From Pseudomonadota bacterium (lineage in GTDB: Bacteria > Pseudomonadota > Gammaproteobacteria > Xanthomonadales > Xanthomonadaceae): a stretch of DNA of 16,197 nt. The notes beneath the pieces were generated by a model that did no database searches, was not told the origin of the DNA, and was given only the letters and a program-made list of their open reading frames with translations. The translations under genes were made by a program, and so were the position numbers. The DNA lies in assembly GCA_023438325.1 (NCBI GenBank), contig JAEXRB010000299.1, positions 1-16,197 on the forward strand, given 5' to 3'. Every line of letters begins with the position of its first letter. The first letter of the stretch is position 1. Below, piece by piece: positions 1-6,655 of the stretch.

Positions 1-157
1 TTGCCGCAAAGCGCGCTCGCGCCGCCGCGCAAGGCAGCACCTCCACGATGCGCCCACCGGTCACCGCAACGGCATGGTTTTCCAATGCCACGCCATGCGG
101 CTGAACCGGAATCACCCAGCCGGCTTCAATCAAAAGGTCGCAGGGAATGGCGGTCAT
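1..157 (-). CDS. TRZ/ATZ-family amidohydrolase, N-terminal fragment (cut by window edge)
   Basis: The minus strand from the ATG at 157 reads MTAIPCDLLIEAGWVIPVQP, then continues through a HAVAVTGGRIVEVLP stretch to the window edge with no stop, giving about 52 codons. The pattern of a DLLI-A-W-IP-V-P opening followed by AV..GGRIV..LP is the usual start of TRZ/ATZ hydrolases annotated as 5-methylthioadenosine/S-adenosylhomocysteine deaminases (MtaD-like). Those are metal-dependent amidohydrolases that deaminate purine nucleosides. The metal-binding histidines lie beyond the window, so the substrate cannot be judged here. The gene sits downstream of efp on the same strand, 83 bp away and behind a hairpin. 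The family call rests on the N-terminal pattern only. Confidence 0.72.
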   Translation of the reverse strand, partial: MTAIPCDLLIEAGWVIPVQPHGVALENHAVAVTGGRIVEVLPCAAARARFAA

Positions 158-202
158 GATGGTTTTCGGTCGGACGCAGGAACTCGCGCTGCAACGTGCC
201 TG

Positions 203-226
203 CCTCTTTCCGCTGCCGGAAAGAGG
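203..226 (-). terminator. Perfect 10-bp hairpin downstream of efp
   Basis: CCTCTTTCCG (203-212) and CGGAAAGAGG (217-226) form an uninterrupted 10-bp stem with a 4-nt loop, 15 nt past the efp stop on the minus strand. No T-run follows on the minus strand. It could be a weak or factor-assisted terminator, an mRNA 3'-end stabiliser, or an attenuating structure between efp and the amidohydrolase gene. The stem is directly visible; its function is inferred. Confidence 0.45.
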
Positions 227-240
227 GGCGGAAACAGCGC

Positions 241-807
241 TTACTTCACGCGGGAAACATATTCGCCCGTGCGGGTATCCACACGGATCACTTCTTCTTG
301 CGCCACGAACAGCGGCACGCGCACCACGGCACCGGTTTCCAGCTTGGCCGGCTTGCCGCCACCTCCGGAAGTATCACCGCGCACGCCCGGATCGGTTTCC
401 ACGATCTTCAATTCGACGAAGTTGGGCGGCGTCACGGCAATCGGCGTGCCGTTCCACAGCGTCACCACGCACTCTTCCTCGCCCTTCAGCCACTTTTCCG
501 CATCGCCCATGGCGTTCTCGTCGGCCGTGTGCTGCTCGAAGGAATCCTGCTGCATGAAGTGCCAGAACTCGCCGTCGCTGTAGAGGTACTGCATGTCGGT
601 ATCGACCACATCGGCGGTTTCCACCGTATCGGTGGACTTCATCGTCAACTCCATGACGCGGCCGGTCTTGATGTTGCGGTACTTCACGCGGGTGAAGGCC
701 TGACCCTTGCCCGGCTTGATGAAATCGGTGTCAACGATCACGCAGGGATGACCATCCACGATGATCTTCAAACCGTTCTTGACGTCGTTCATGCCGAGTG
801 TGGCCAT
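241..807 (-). CDS. efp: Translation elongation factor P
   Basis: A 188-aa protein of the normal EF-P length. EF-P binds the ribosome between the P and E sites and relieves stalling at consecutive prolines. The KOW-like N-terminal domain contains the diagnostic loop FIKPGKGQAFTRVK, which places Lys34 at the post-translational modification site. Two OB-fold domains follow, and the C-terminus has the conserved pattern GDTSGGGGKPAKLETGAVVRVPLF. The ATG at 807 is preceded by GGAG about 10 nt upstream. The gene is divergent from epmB, whose product supplies the (R)-beta-lysine attached to this lysine in the EpmA/EpmB/EpmC pathway. A lysine rather than an arginine at position 34 agrees with that pathway and excludes the rhamnosyl-arginine (EarP) type. 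Confidence 0.97.
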   Translation of the reverse strand: MATLGMNDVKNGLKIIVDGHPCVIVDTDFIKPGKGQAFTRVKYRNIKTGRVMELTMKSTDTVETADVVDTDMQYLYSDGEFWHFMQQDSFEQHTADENAMGDAEKWLKGEEECVVTLWNGTPIAVTPPNFVELKIVETDPGVRGDTSGGGGKPAKLETGAVVRVPLFVAQEEVIRVDTRTGEYVSRVK

Positions 808-890
808 ACGCTAACTCCGTGTTCTGCCGCACATGCGGCTAAGATGGGTGACTGAAGAATCGTCGGCCCGAAAAACCGACCAAGCACACC
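808..890. promoter_or_regulatory. Divergent intergenic region between efp and epmB
   Basis: This 83-bp gap separates the two start codons and must carry the promoters of both genes. It holds the efp Shine-Dalgarno (GGAG read on the minus strand near 815-820) and a 5-bp inverted repeat, GTCGG (862-866) and CCGAC (876-880), just upstream of epmB. I cannot identify convincing -35/-10 pairs for either direction. The regulatory role follows from gene layout, not from a recognised motif. Confidence 0.4.
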
Positions 891-1901
891 ATGATACCTG
901 CAAGCCCCTGCCACGCGCAGCCAGCCGACTGGCGACGTCAATACCGCGACATCATTTCCAGCCCCGGCGAACTGCTTGCCGAACTGGATCTGACGCATCT
1001 GGCCGCCCGCATTCCTGCCAATGCCGCGGGCTTCCCGCTGCGGGTTCCACGCGCCTTCGTCGCAAGGATGCGCCGGGGCGACGAAAACGACCCATTGCTG
1101 CGACAGGTGTTGCCGCTGGACGAGGAAACCCGCCCGGCTGCAGGCTTCGACATGGACGCCGTCGGCGATCTGGCCGCACGCGATGCCCGTGGCGTCCTGC
1201 ACAAATACGAAGGCCGTGCCCTGCTCATCGCCACCGGCAGCTGCGCCGTGCATTGCCGCTACTGTTTCCGCCGGCATTTCCCGTATGGCGAGGAAACCGC
1301 CGCCGCCAATGGCTGGCGCGACAGCATCGCCTGGCTGGAACAGGCCACCGACATCGAGGAAGTCCTGCTTTCCGGCGGCGATCCGCTCTCGCTCTCCACC
1401 ACGAAACTGGCCGAACTCAGCGACGCCCTGCGCAAGATTCCGCATCTGAAGCGCCTGCGCATCCACACCCGCCTTCCTGTCGTGTTGCCGGCGCGCGTGG
1501 ATGCCGAGCTGCTGGACTGGATCGCCTCTTTGCCCTGGCCCGTGGTCATGGTGATTCACGCCAACCATGCGCAGGAACTGGATCAGGAAGTAGCCAACGC
1601 CTGCGCCGCACTGTCCAGACATGGCGCTCGCCTCTACAACCAGGCCGTCCTGCTGCGCGAGGTCAATGACGATGTCGATGCACTGGCCGCGCTTTCCGAG
1701 CGCTCGTTCGCGCTGGGCGTACAGCCTTATTACCTGCACCAGCTCGATCGCGTGGCCGGAGCCGCCCATTTCGAAGTACCCGACGCGCGCGCGCTGACCC
1801 TGTACGAAGCCCTGCGCGCACGCCTGCCCGGCTATCTCCTCCCCCGTTTGGTGCGCGAAGTGGAAGGCGCGCCCGCCAAGCTGCCCGTTTCCCGCGGATG
1901 A
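891..1901 (+). CDS. epmB: EF-P beta-lysylation protein EpmB (lysine 2,3-aminomutase family)
   Basis: A 336-aa radical-SAM enzyme of the KamA/EpmB family. EpmB isomerises (S)-alpha-lysine to (R)-beta-lysine, which EpmA ligates to Lys34 of EF-P. The radical-SAM CxxxCxxC cluster motif is visible as SCAVHCRYCFRRHFP, with cysteines at 118, 122 and 125. A glycine-rich SGGDPLSL motif follows at about 161-168. The N-terminus (about 1-100) is the short EpmB-type leader, and the length is nearer to E. coli EpmB (about 340 aa) than to true clostridial aminomutases (over 400 aa). The divergent efp neighbour is the classic arrangement and supports EpmB over a catabolic aminomutase. EpmA is not in this window. 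Confidence 0.95.
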   Translation: MIPASPCHAQPADWRRQYRDIISSPGELLAELDLTHLAARIPANAAGFPLRVPRAFVARMRRGDENDPLLRQVLPLDEETRPAAGFDMDAVGDLAARDARGVLHKYEGRALLIATGSCAVHCRYCFRRHFPYGEETAAANGWRDSIAWLEQATDIEEVLLSGGDPLSLSTTKLAELSDALRKIPHLKRLRIHTRLPVVLPARVDAELLDWIASLPWPVVMVIHANHAQELDQEVANACAALSRHGARLYNQAVLLREVNDDVDALAALSERSFALGVQPYYLHQLDRVAGAAHFEVPDARALTLYEALRARLPGYLLPRLVREVEGAPAKLPVSRG

Positions 1902-1983
1902 ACCTGCCGATGATCCATGCCAACGCTGGACATTGGCCGACAAGCGTGTAAAAAACCCCGACGAACTCTCAGATCCATCGCCC

Positions 1984-4062
1984 ATGCCCAGCCAAGAACC
2001 CGTCGTCCGTCTGCTGCTGATCGACGACAAACTAGAAGACGCCGAACACAGCATCAGCCTGCTGCGAAACGGCGGCATTCCCGTGCGTCCCAGCCGCCCC
2101 GAATCGCTGAAGGAGCTGGAAGCCACACTGGCAGGCGCCGGCTGCGATCTCGTGCTCGCCAGCCATACCGCTGCCTCGATTCCGTTCAGCATGGTGGCCG
2201 AAGCTCTGACCTCCAGCGGCAAAGACATCACCCTCATCGCGCTACTGGATCAACCTGACGAAGCCCATCTCGACGACATCTTCGCCAAGGGCGCACGCAA
2301 CTTCGCCCTGCGCGGGCGCGCCGAGCATCTGCGCCTGGTGATCAAGCGCGAATCCCGCATCCTCGAAGGCCGCCGCCAAGTGCGCCGACTGGAGGCGTCG
2401 CTGCGCGAAACCGAGCGCCGCTGCGACTCGCTCATCGCCTCCTCGCGCGATCCCATCGCCTACGTCCACGAAGGCATGCACATCCGTGCCAACCAGGCGT
2501 ATCTGGAAATGTTCGGTTACGAGGATTTCGAGGAAATCGAAGGCTTGCCGCTGCTGGACATGGTCGGCCCGGAGGACGCAGACAGCTTCAAGCAATTGCT
2601 CAAGCAACTCAGCCGCGGCGAAGCGCCACCGAAGAATCTTGAGCTCAAGGCACGCCGCTCGGACGGGGAAACGTTCGATGCGGTCATGGAATTTGCCCAG
2701 GCCAGCTACGAAGGGGAGCCCTGCATCCAGATCGTACTGCGCCCGCAGCTCATCGATGCGGAAATGGTCAAGGAGCTGGATGCCCTGCGCCAGCGCGACC
2801 AGGCCACCGGCCTCTACAACCGCCAACACTTCCTCGGCGAACTGGACACGGTGATCGCCGCTGCCGCGGAAGGCACCACCGATCAAGCCATGCTGCTGCT
2901 GGAGCTGGACAACTACGCCACTCTGCTCAACGAGATCGGCCTGGCCCATGCCGACGAACTCCTGAGCCGCACCGCTGAGCGCATCGAAGCACAGCTCCCC
3001 GACAACACCATCGCCGCGCGTTTCTCCGATCACGGTTTCGCGGTGCTGTTGCTGCGCTCCAACCACCTGCAAACGCGGGAACTGGCCGAGAATCTTCGCC
3101 AGTCCTTCGAGAACACCATCCTGGAAGCAGGCGAACGCTCGCTCAACGCCAGCATGAGCTTGGGCGGCGTCCAGATCGGCCAGAAGATCGCCAGTGCCCA
3201 GCAGGTGCTCAACAAAGCCGTTTCGCAATTGCAGGCAGCCCAGGCCGAAGGTGGCAATCGCGGCCTGATCTTCGACCCGGCCGCACGTGATCGCGCCGAG
3301 GAAGAGCGCATCGCGCAATGGGTTTCGCACATGGAAGCCGCGCTCAAGGGCGAAGGCTTCGTGCTGTTCTACCAGCCCATCATCCACCTGCTCGGCGAAC
3401 CGGAAGAAACCTTCCAGGTTCTGCTGCGCCTGACCGGCCCCAGCGGCGATATCGTCTCGCCCAGCGTGTTCATGGGCATCGCCGAAGAACACGACATGAT
3501 GACCCGCATCGACCGCTGGGTGATCCAGCGCGCCATCGTGGCCATCGCCCAGCGTCGCCGCGCCGGCCACGACACACGCCTGTTCGTGAAGATCACCGTG
3601 GAAAGCTTGCAGGATCCGCAGTTCGCCACCTGGATCGGCGCCAATCTCAAGCAAGCCGACGTGCCGGCGAAAAATCTCGTCCTGAGCGTGTCCGAAGCCA
3701 AGACCTTCACCAACCTCAAGGCCGTGCAGGAACTGCATGCCGCATTGTCCAAACTCGGCTGCGGGCTCTGTCTGGAACAATTCGGCCTGGGCCTCAACTC
3801 TTTCCAGTTGCTCAGCCATATCGCTGCCGACTACCTTTCCATTGATCGCAGCCTGATCGAGGATTTGGGCAAAAACCCGGAAAATCAGAAGAAGGTGAAG
3901 GAAATCACCCAGCACGCCGCCGAACAAGACCGCAAGACCATCGCCGAAGGCGTACAGGATGCGGGCAGCATGACCGTCCTGTTCACCAGCGGCATGGACT
4001 ATGTGATGGGCAACTTCCTGGCGCCGCCCGATCAAAGCATGAACTTCGACTTCAACCAGTGA
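1984..4062 (+). CDS. fimX: FimX-like c-di-GMP effector (degenerate REC-PAS-GGDEF-EAL)
   Basis: From the ATG at 1984 the protein is 692 aa, almost the length of Pseudomonas FimX, with the same domain order. Receiver-like domain about 7-120: VVRLLLIDD is present, but the phospho-acceptor strand reads CDLVLASH with no acceptor aspartate. PAS about 145-255. GGDEF-like about 270-430, with RFSDHGF (346-352) in place of the GGDEF loop. EAL-like about 445-690, with QVLLRL (478-483) for EALLR, LEQFG for the DDFG loop, and AEGVQDAGS near the end. These losses predict no cyclase or phosphodiesterase activity. In the known family, the inactive EAL domain binds c-di-GMP and, with PilZ and PilB, promotes type IV pilus assembly at the pole. 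An in-frame TTG at 1933 would add 17 residues; ATG 1984 was chosen because it opens directly into the receiver fold. Neither start has a clear Shine-Dalgarno. Confidence 0.82.
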   Translation: MPSQEPVVRLLLIDDKLEDAEHSISLLRNGGIPVRPSRPESLKELEATLAGAGCDLVLASHTAASIPFSMVAEALTSSGKDITLIALLDQPDEAHLDDIFAKGARNFALRGRAEHLRLVIKRESRILEGRRQVRRLEASLRETERRCDSLIASSRDPIAYVHEGMHIRANQAYLEMFGYEDFEEIEGLPLLDMVGPEDADSFKQLLKQLSRGEAPPKNLELKARRSDGETFDAVMEFAQASYEGEPCIQIVLRPQLIDAEMVKELDALRQRDQATGLYNRQHFLGELDTVIAAAAEGTTDQAMLLLELDNYATLLNEIGLAHADELLSRTAERIEAQLPDNTIAARFSDHGFAVLLLRSNHLQTRELAENLRQSFENTILEAGERSLNASMSLGGVQIGQKIASAQQVLNKAVSQLQAAQAEGGNRGLIFDPAARDRAEEERIAQWVSHMEAALKGEGFVLFYQPIIHLLGEPEETFQVLLRLTGPSGDIVSPSVFMGIAEEHDMMTRIDRWVIQRAIVAIAQRRRAGHDTRLFVKITVESLQDPQFATWIGANLKQADVPAKNLVLSVSEAKTFTNLKAVQELHAALSKLGCGLCLEQFGLGLNSFQLLSHIAADYLSIDRSLIEDLGKNPENQKKVKEITQHAAEQDRKTIAEGVQDAGSMTVLFTSGMDYVMGNFLAPPDQSMNFDFNQ

Positions 4063-4070
4063 CACATCAC

Positions 4071-4384
4071 GCCCGAGTGGTGGAATCGGTAGACACAAGG
4101 GACTTGAACAATTTGAGCCTCGCCAGGGAAACCCGGCGAGTGACGCCCGTCAAAGTCGGCGAACGCCCTGGATGCCAGCGCATCCGAGCCAACGCCGAGC
4201 CAAGCCCGCCCAGCAGCACGGTCGGGAAGGTGTAGAGAGCGGACGGCGGGTGCCTTCGGTCGAAAGACCATGGCAAAGGCGCGCTCCAGACCACGAACGG
4301 CGCTCGCGCCGGCGGCGAAAGCCGAAGTGGCAAGAAAATCCCTCGCCGCAAGGCGTGCCGGTTCGACTCCGGCCTCGGGCACCA
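4071..4384 (+). tRNA. tRNA-Leu(UAA) interrupted by a group I intron
   Basis: Exons 4071-4105 and 4335-4384 join into an 85-nt type-II tRNA with encoded CCA. The acceptor GCCCGAG (4071-4077) pairs with CTCGGGC (4374-4380), followed by discriminator A4381 and CCA at 4382-4384. The D-arm is GTGGAATCGGTAGACAC. The anticodon stem AGGGA pairs with TCCCT. The seven-base loop becomes CTTAAAA only after splicing, giving anticodon TAA. The long variable arm is CGCCGCAAGGCG, and the T-arm is GCCGG/TTCGACT/CCGGC. The unspliced gene cannot form an anticodon loop, because 229 nt interrupt it between U34 and A35. The spliced exons closely resemble E. coli leuZ. The gene starts 8 bp after the fimX stop. Covariance models run without intron handling may miss or misplace it. 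Confidence 0.93.
4106..4334 (+). ncRNA. Group I self-splicing intron (IC3-like) in the tRNA-Leu(UAA) anticodon
   Basis: This 229-nt insert ends in the expected terminal G (4334), follows a U (4105), and has no credible ORF. Helices seen: P1, exon GGACTT 4100-4105 with 4115-4120, giving a T4105-G4115 wobble at the splice site and one A/C mismatch. P10, TTT 4112-4114 with AAA 4335-4337. P2, CGCC 4121-4124 with GGCG 4135-4138, capped by GAAA. P3, CCCGTC 4146-4151 with GGCGGG 4245-4250. P4, TCGGCG 4156-4161 with CGCCGA 4193-4198. P5-region hairpin 4170-4185. P6, CCCG 4205-4208 with CGGG 4223-4226. P7, GAGCG 4237-4241 with CGCTC 4282-4286. P8, TGCC 4251-4254 with GGCA 4272-4275 plus a GGTC-GAAA-GACC tip. 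P9, CCAC 4291-4294 with GTGG 4327-4330, enclosing a GAAA-capped hairpin at 4313-4324. The blocks CGCCGAGCCAAGC and GAAGGTGTAGAGA match the core of the Azoarcus tRNA-Ile intron as I remember it. Splicing is inferred from the structure. Confidence 0.92.
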
Positions 4385-4524
4385 CACCACCCCACGAATG
4401 AATCGGAGCCACTCCATTTCGCTGATTTCCAAACAACCTCCGTCAACCCCAGGCACTTCCCTCGCGGAAGCGTGCTGAAACAGCCGCACAGCAAGCGAAA
4501 ACGCCATTTCCTCGCGCAGCTCGA

Positions 4525-5151
4525 ATGCCAACTCCACCTTTGTCACAGATGCCGATGCCTACCTTGCCCCCTCGCCACGCGCTTGCGCTGTTCACCCTTC
4601 TCATCGCTGTGATGGGCGTGACCCGCATCCACCACTTCGCCGCGATCCCAGATGCGTCGTGGGCGGTGTTCTTCGTGGCCGGCTTCTATCTGCGCGCGCA
4701 ATCGCGCTGGGCGTTTCCGATATTGATGGCCGCAGCCGTGCTGGCCGACGCGTACGCCATCGGCAGGGCAGGAATGGATTTCTGGGGACATTACTGCGTC
4801 TCGCCGGCTTACTGGGCCCTGCTGCCTTCCTACCTTGCACTGTGGATGGGTGGTGCTTGGCTGGCGCAGCAACAGCCAGGGCTCGCATGGCGTTCGCTCG
4901 GAATGTTGTGCGCGTCGTTCTGGCTATCGGTGAGCGTGTGCTATCTGCTCTCCAATGGCAGTTTTTACTGGTTTTCGAGCAGTTGGGGCGGTACTCCCAG
5001 CGTGGGTGGCTGGTTCGCCAACCTGGGCCACTGGTACCTGCCCTTCCTGCGCACGACCGGCATGTACGTGGCTGCTGCCGCATTGCTGCACGCTGCTGCG
5101 CTCGCAACCGGGCTGGTCCCGCTGCGCACGACCCAGCGCCCTGCCACCTGA
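4525..5151 (+). CDS. Small polytopic membrane protein of unknown function
   Basis: About 208 aa and strongly hydrophobic, with roughly five or six membrane segments. Examples are ALALFTLLIAVMGV near residue 20, AVFFVAGFYL near 47, a stretch around 66-80, and LGMLCASFWLSVSVCYLL near 125. Aromatic and glycine motifs sit between segments (SFYWFSSSWGG, NLGHWYLPFLRTTGMY). The size and topology resemble small ECF-type S components or DUF6580-like putative transport proteins, but I cannot assign a family firmly. It ends 8 bp before the corrinoid adenosyltransferase start and is probably co-transcribed with it, so a role with cobalamin precursors or cobalt is possible but unproven. The start is uncertain: ATGs at 4525, 4549 and 4555 are all usable, and none has a strong ribosome-binding site. 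No cobalamin riboswitch was seen upstream. Confidence 0.75.
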   Translation: MPTPPLSQMPMPTLPPRHALALFTLLIAVMGVTRIHHFAAIPDASWAVFFVAGFYLRAQSRWAFPILMAAAVLADAYAIGRAGMDFWGHYCVSPAYWALLPSYLALWMGGAWLAQQQPGLAWRSLGMLCASFWLSVSVCYLLSNGSFYWFSSSWGGTPSVGGWFANLGHWYLPFLRTTGMYVAAAALLHAAALATGLVPLRTTQRPAT

Positions 5152-5159
5152 GCTGAGTC

Positions 5160-5717
5160 ATGGGCCATCGGCTTTCCAGGATTTACACTCGCACCGGCGA
5201 TAACGGCAGTACCGGGCTCGGTGATGGCACGCGGGTGCCCAAGGACGGCGAACGCATCGGCGTGCTGGGCCTGCTGGACGAGACCAATGCCCAGATCGGC
5301 GTGGTGCTGGCGCAGCCTCTTCCTTCCGGGGCACGCGAAGATCTGGTGGCGATCCAGCACGCGCTGTTCGATCTGGGTGGTGAACTCTGCCTGCCGGGCC
5401 ATGCCGCCATCGACGATGCGGATATCGCATGGCTGGAACGTCGCCTCGACGATCACAACGCCAACCTGCCGCCGCTCAAGGAGTTCATCCTGCCGGGCGG
5501 CAGCATGGCTGCGGCGCATTGCCATGTAGCCCGCACCGTTTGCAGGCGTGCCGAATGTGCACTGGTCGCGTTGTCGCGAACTGAATCGGTACGGGCACAA
5601 GCGCTGGCCTTCGTGAACCGGCTGTCGGACTTCCTGTTCGTGCTGGCACGTGTTCTGGCGCGCGCCAACGACGGCCAGGAAACCCTGTGGCAGCAAGGGT
5701 TGCGCCGGAGGGGATAG
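5160..5717 (+). CDS. PduO-type ATP:cob(I)alamin adenosyltransferase
   Basis: A 185-aa protein of the PduO/MMAB family, which transfers the 5'-deoxyadenosyl group of ATP to cob(I)alamin to make adenosylcobalamin. The N-terminal ATP-binding signature is clear as RIYTRTGDNGSTGLGDGTRV, followed by KDGERIGVLGLLDETNAQIG. The second family region appears as FILPGGSMAAAHCHVARTVC followed by RRAECALVAL, and the C-terminus carries VNRLSDFLFVLARVLAR. These are the family's trimer-interface helices and its ATP/corrinoid site. The sequence is complete, with no missing key residue. It is the second gene of a plus-strand run; the downstream deacetylase gene starts either within its 3' end or shortly after it. 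No B12-dependent enzyme lies in the window to show which pathway uses the cofactor. Confidence 0.93.
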   Translation: MGHRLSRIYTRTGDNGSTGLGDGTRVPKDGERIGVLGLLDETNAQIGVVLAQPLPSGAREDLVAIQHALFDLGGELCLPGHAAIDDADIAWLERRLDDHNANLPPLKEFILPGGSMAAAHCHVARTVCRRAECALVALSRTESVRAQALAFVNRLSDFLFVLARVLARANDGQETLWQQGLRRRG

Positions 5718-5740
5718 TCATTCACCAGCCTCTCCACACC

Positions 5741-6655
5741 TTGCGGATCTACTCGCACCCCGCCTGCCTGCTGCACAGCAATGGTGCAGGCCATCCCGAA
5801 TCACCCGCACGCCTGAGCGTCGTGCTCGACGGTCTGCGCGCAGCCGGGTTGCGCGGCGTGGAATGGTGCGATGCGCCCGCGGCAACCCGTGCGCAATTGC
5901 GTCTGGCGCACAGCTCAGCCCATATCGCCCATATTCTCGACACTCCCATCCACGACCTTGTGATGCTGGATGAGGACACCGGCATGAACCAGCACTCGGC
6001 CGAAGCCGCACTGCGCGCCGTCGGTGCGGCCTGCGCGGCGGTGGACGCAGTGGTACTGGGCGAATGCGAGCGCGCTTTTTGCGCGGTTCGACCACCCGGC
6101 CACCACGCCACACCCGAGCAGGCGATGGGATTCTGTCTGTTCAACGCGATTGCAGTGGCGGCGCGCTACGCTATCGAGCGGCATTTTCTGGAGCGCATCG
6201 CCATCGTGGATTTCGACGTGCATCACGGCAATGGCACCCAGGCCTGCTTCGAGAACGAACCGCGCGTGATGTATCTGTCCACGCATGAACGCGGTATCTA
6301 TCCGCATACCGGGCTGCAATGGGAGCGCGGCGTGGGCAACATCCACAACGTGCCCCTGCCGCACGGCAGCGACTCGACGCGTTTCCGCACCGCCTACCAG
6401 CAGGTATTGCTACCGGAGCTGGAGGATTTCCGCCCGCAACTCCTGCTGATCTCGGCAGGCTTCGACGCCCATCGCGCCGATCCGCTGGCCGACATGCAAT
6501 TGGAAGCCGACGACTTCGCATGGATTACGCGCGAGCTTGTCAGCCTCGCACTGCGCCATTCCCGCGGCCGCGTGGTGTCGCTGCTGGAAGGCGGCTACGA
6601 CTTGACCGCGCTACGCGAAAGCGCGGTGGCACACGCACGGGAGCTGGCCGAGTGA
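5741..6655 (+). CDS. Histone deacetylase family protein (zinc amidohydrolase)
   Basis: From the TTG at 5741 the protein is 304 aa and opens as MRIYSHPACLLHSNGAGHPE, the usual start of bacterial HDAC-like amidohydrolases. Those enzymes hydrolyse acetyl-lysine, acetylpolyamine or similar amides. The catalytic set is complete: the paired histidines of RPPGHHATPEQ (121-122), zinc ligands D159 and H161 in VDFDVHHGNGTQ, D242 in SAGFDAHRADPLA, and the transition-state tyrosine Y286 in LLEGGYDL. A GTG at 5687 would add 18 residues and overlap the preceding gene by 31 nt; those residues do not look like part of the fold. GGAGGGG at 5706-5712 could serve translation but is far from either start. The stop overlaps the amgK start (GTGA). 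The substrate is unknown. Confidence 0.9.
   Translation: MRIYSHPACLLHSNGAGHPESPARLSVVLDGLRAAGLRGVEWCDAPAATRAQLRLAHSSAHIAHILDTPIHDLVMLDEDTGMNQHSAEAALRAVGAACAAVDAVVLGECERAFCAVRPPGHHATPEQAMGFCLFNAIAVAARYAIERHFLERIAIVDFDVHHGNGTQACFENEPRVMYLSTHERGIYPHTGLQWERGVGNIHNVPLPHGSDSTRFRTAYQQVLLPELEDFRPQLLLISAGFDAHRADPLADMQLEADDFAWITRELVSLALRHSRGRVVSLLEGGYDLTALRESAVAHARELAE

Noticed and set aside
789..2237. Long minus-strand reading frame of 482 codons
   Set aside because: It lies antisense to epmB, whose radical-SAM motifs are unambiguous. The translation is Gly/Ala/Gln-rich with no family pattern, typical of the complementary frame of a GC-rich gene.
2242..4098. Minus-strand reading frame of 618 codons
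   Set aside because: Fully antisense to fimX. Its composition (His, Gln, Gly, Ala rich) mirrors the sense codons, and no domain is recognisable.
4385..4560. Possible cobalamin riboswitch upstream of the membrane protein/adenosyltransferase genes (a GCCACT string at about 4408)
   Set aside because: The other B12-box elements and the surrounding conserved stems are missing on both strands, so the short match is most likely chance.
4032..4612. Several open frames on both strands across the tRNA-Leu region, considered as an intron-encoded homing endonuclease or a small gene
   Set aside because: They overlap the tRNA exons and the conserved intron helices, show Arg/Pro-rich translations, and have no LAGLIDADG, GIY-YIG or HNH motif. 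The RNA structure explains the sequence.
6319..6651. N-terminal extension of AmgK by 111 residues
   Set aside because: It runs through the 3' third of the deacetylase gene in another frame. The GTG at 6652 gives the family's usual N-terminus and a coupled start.
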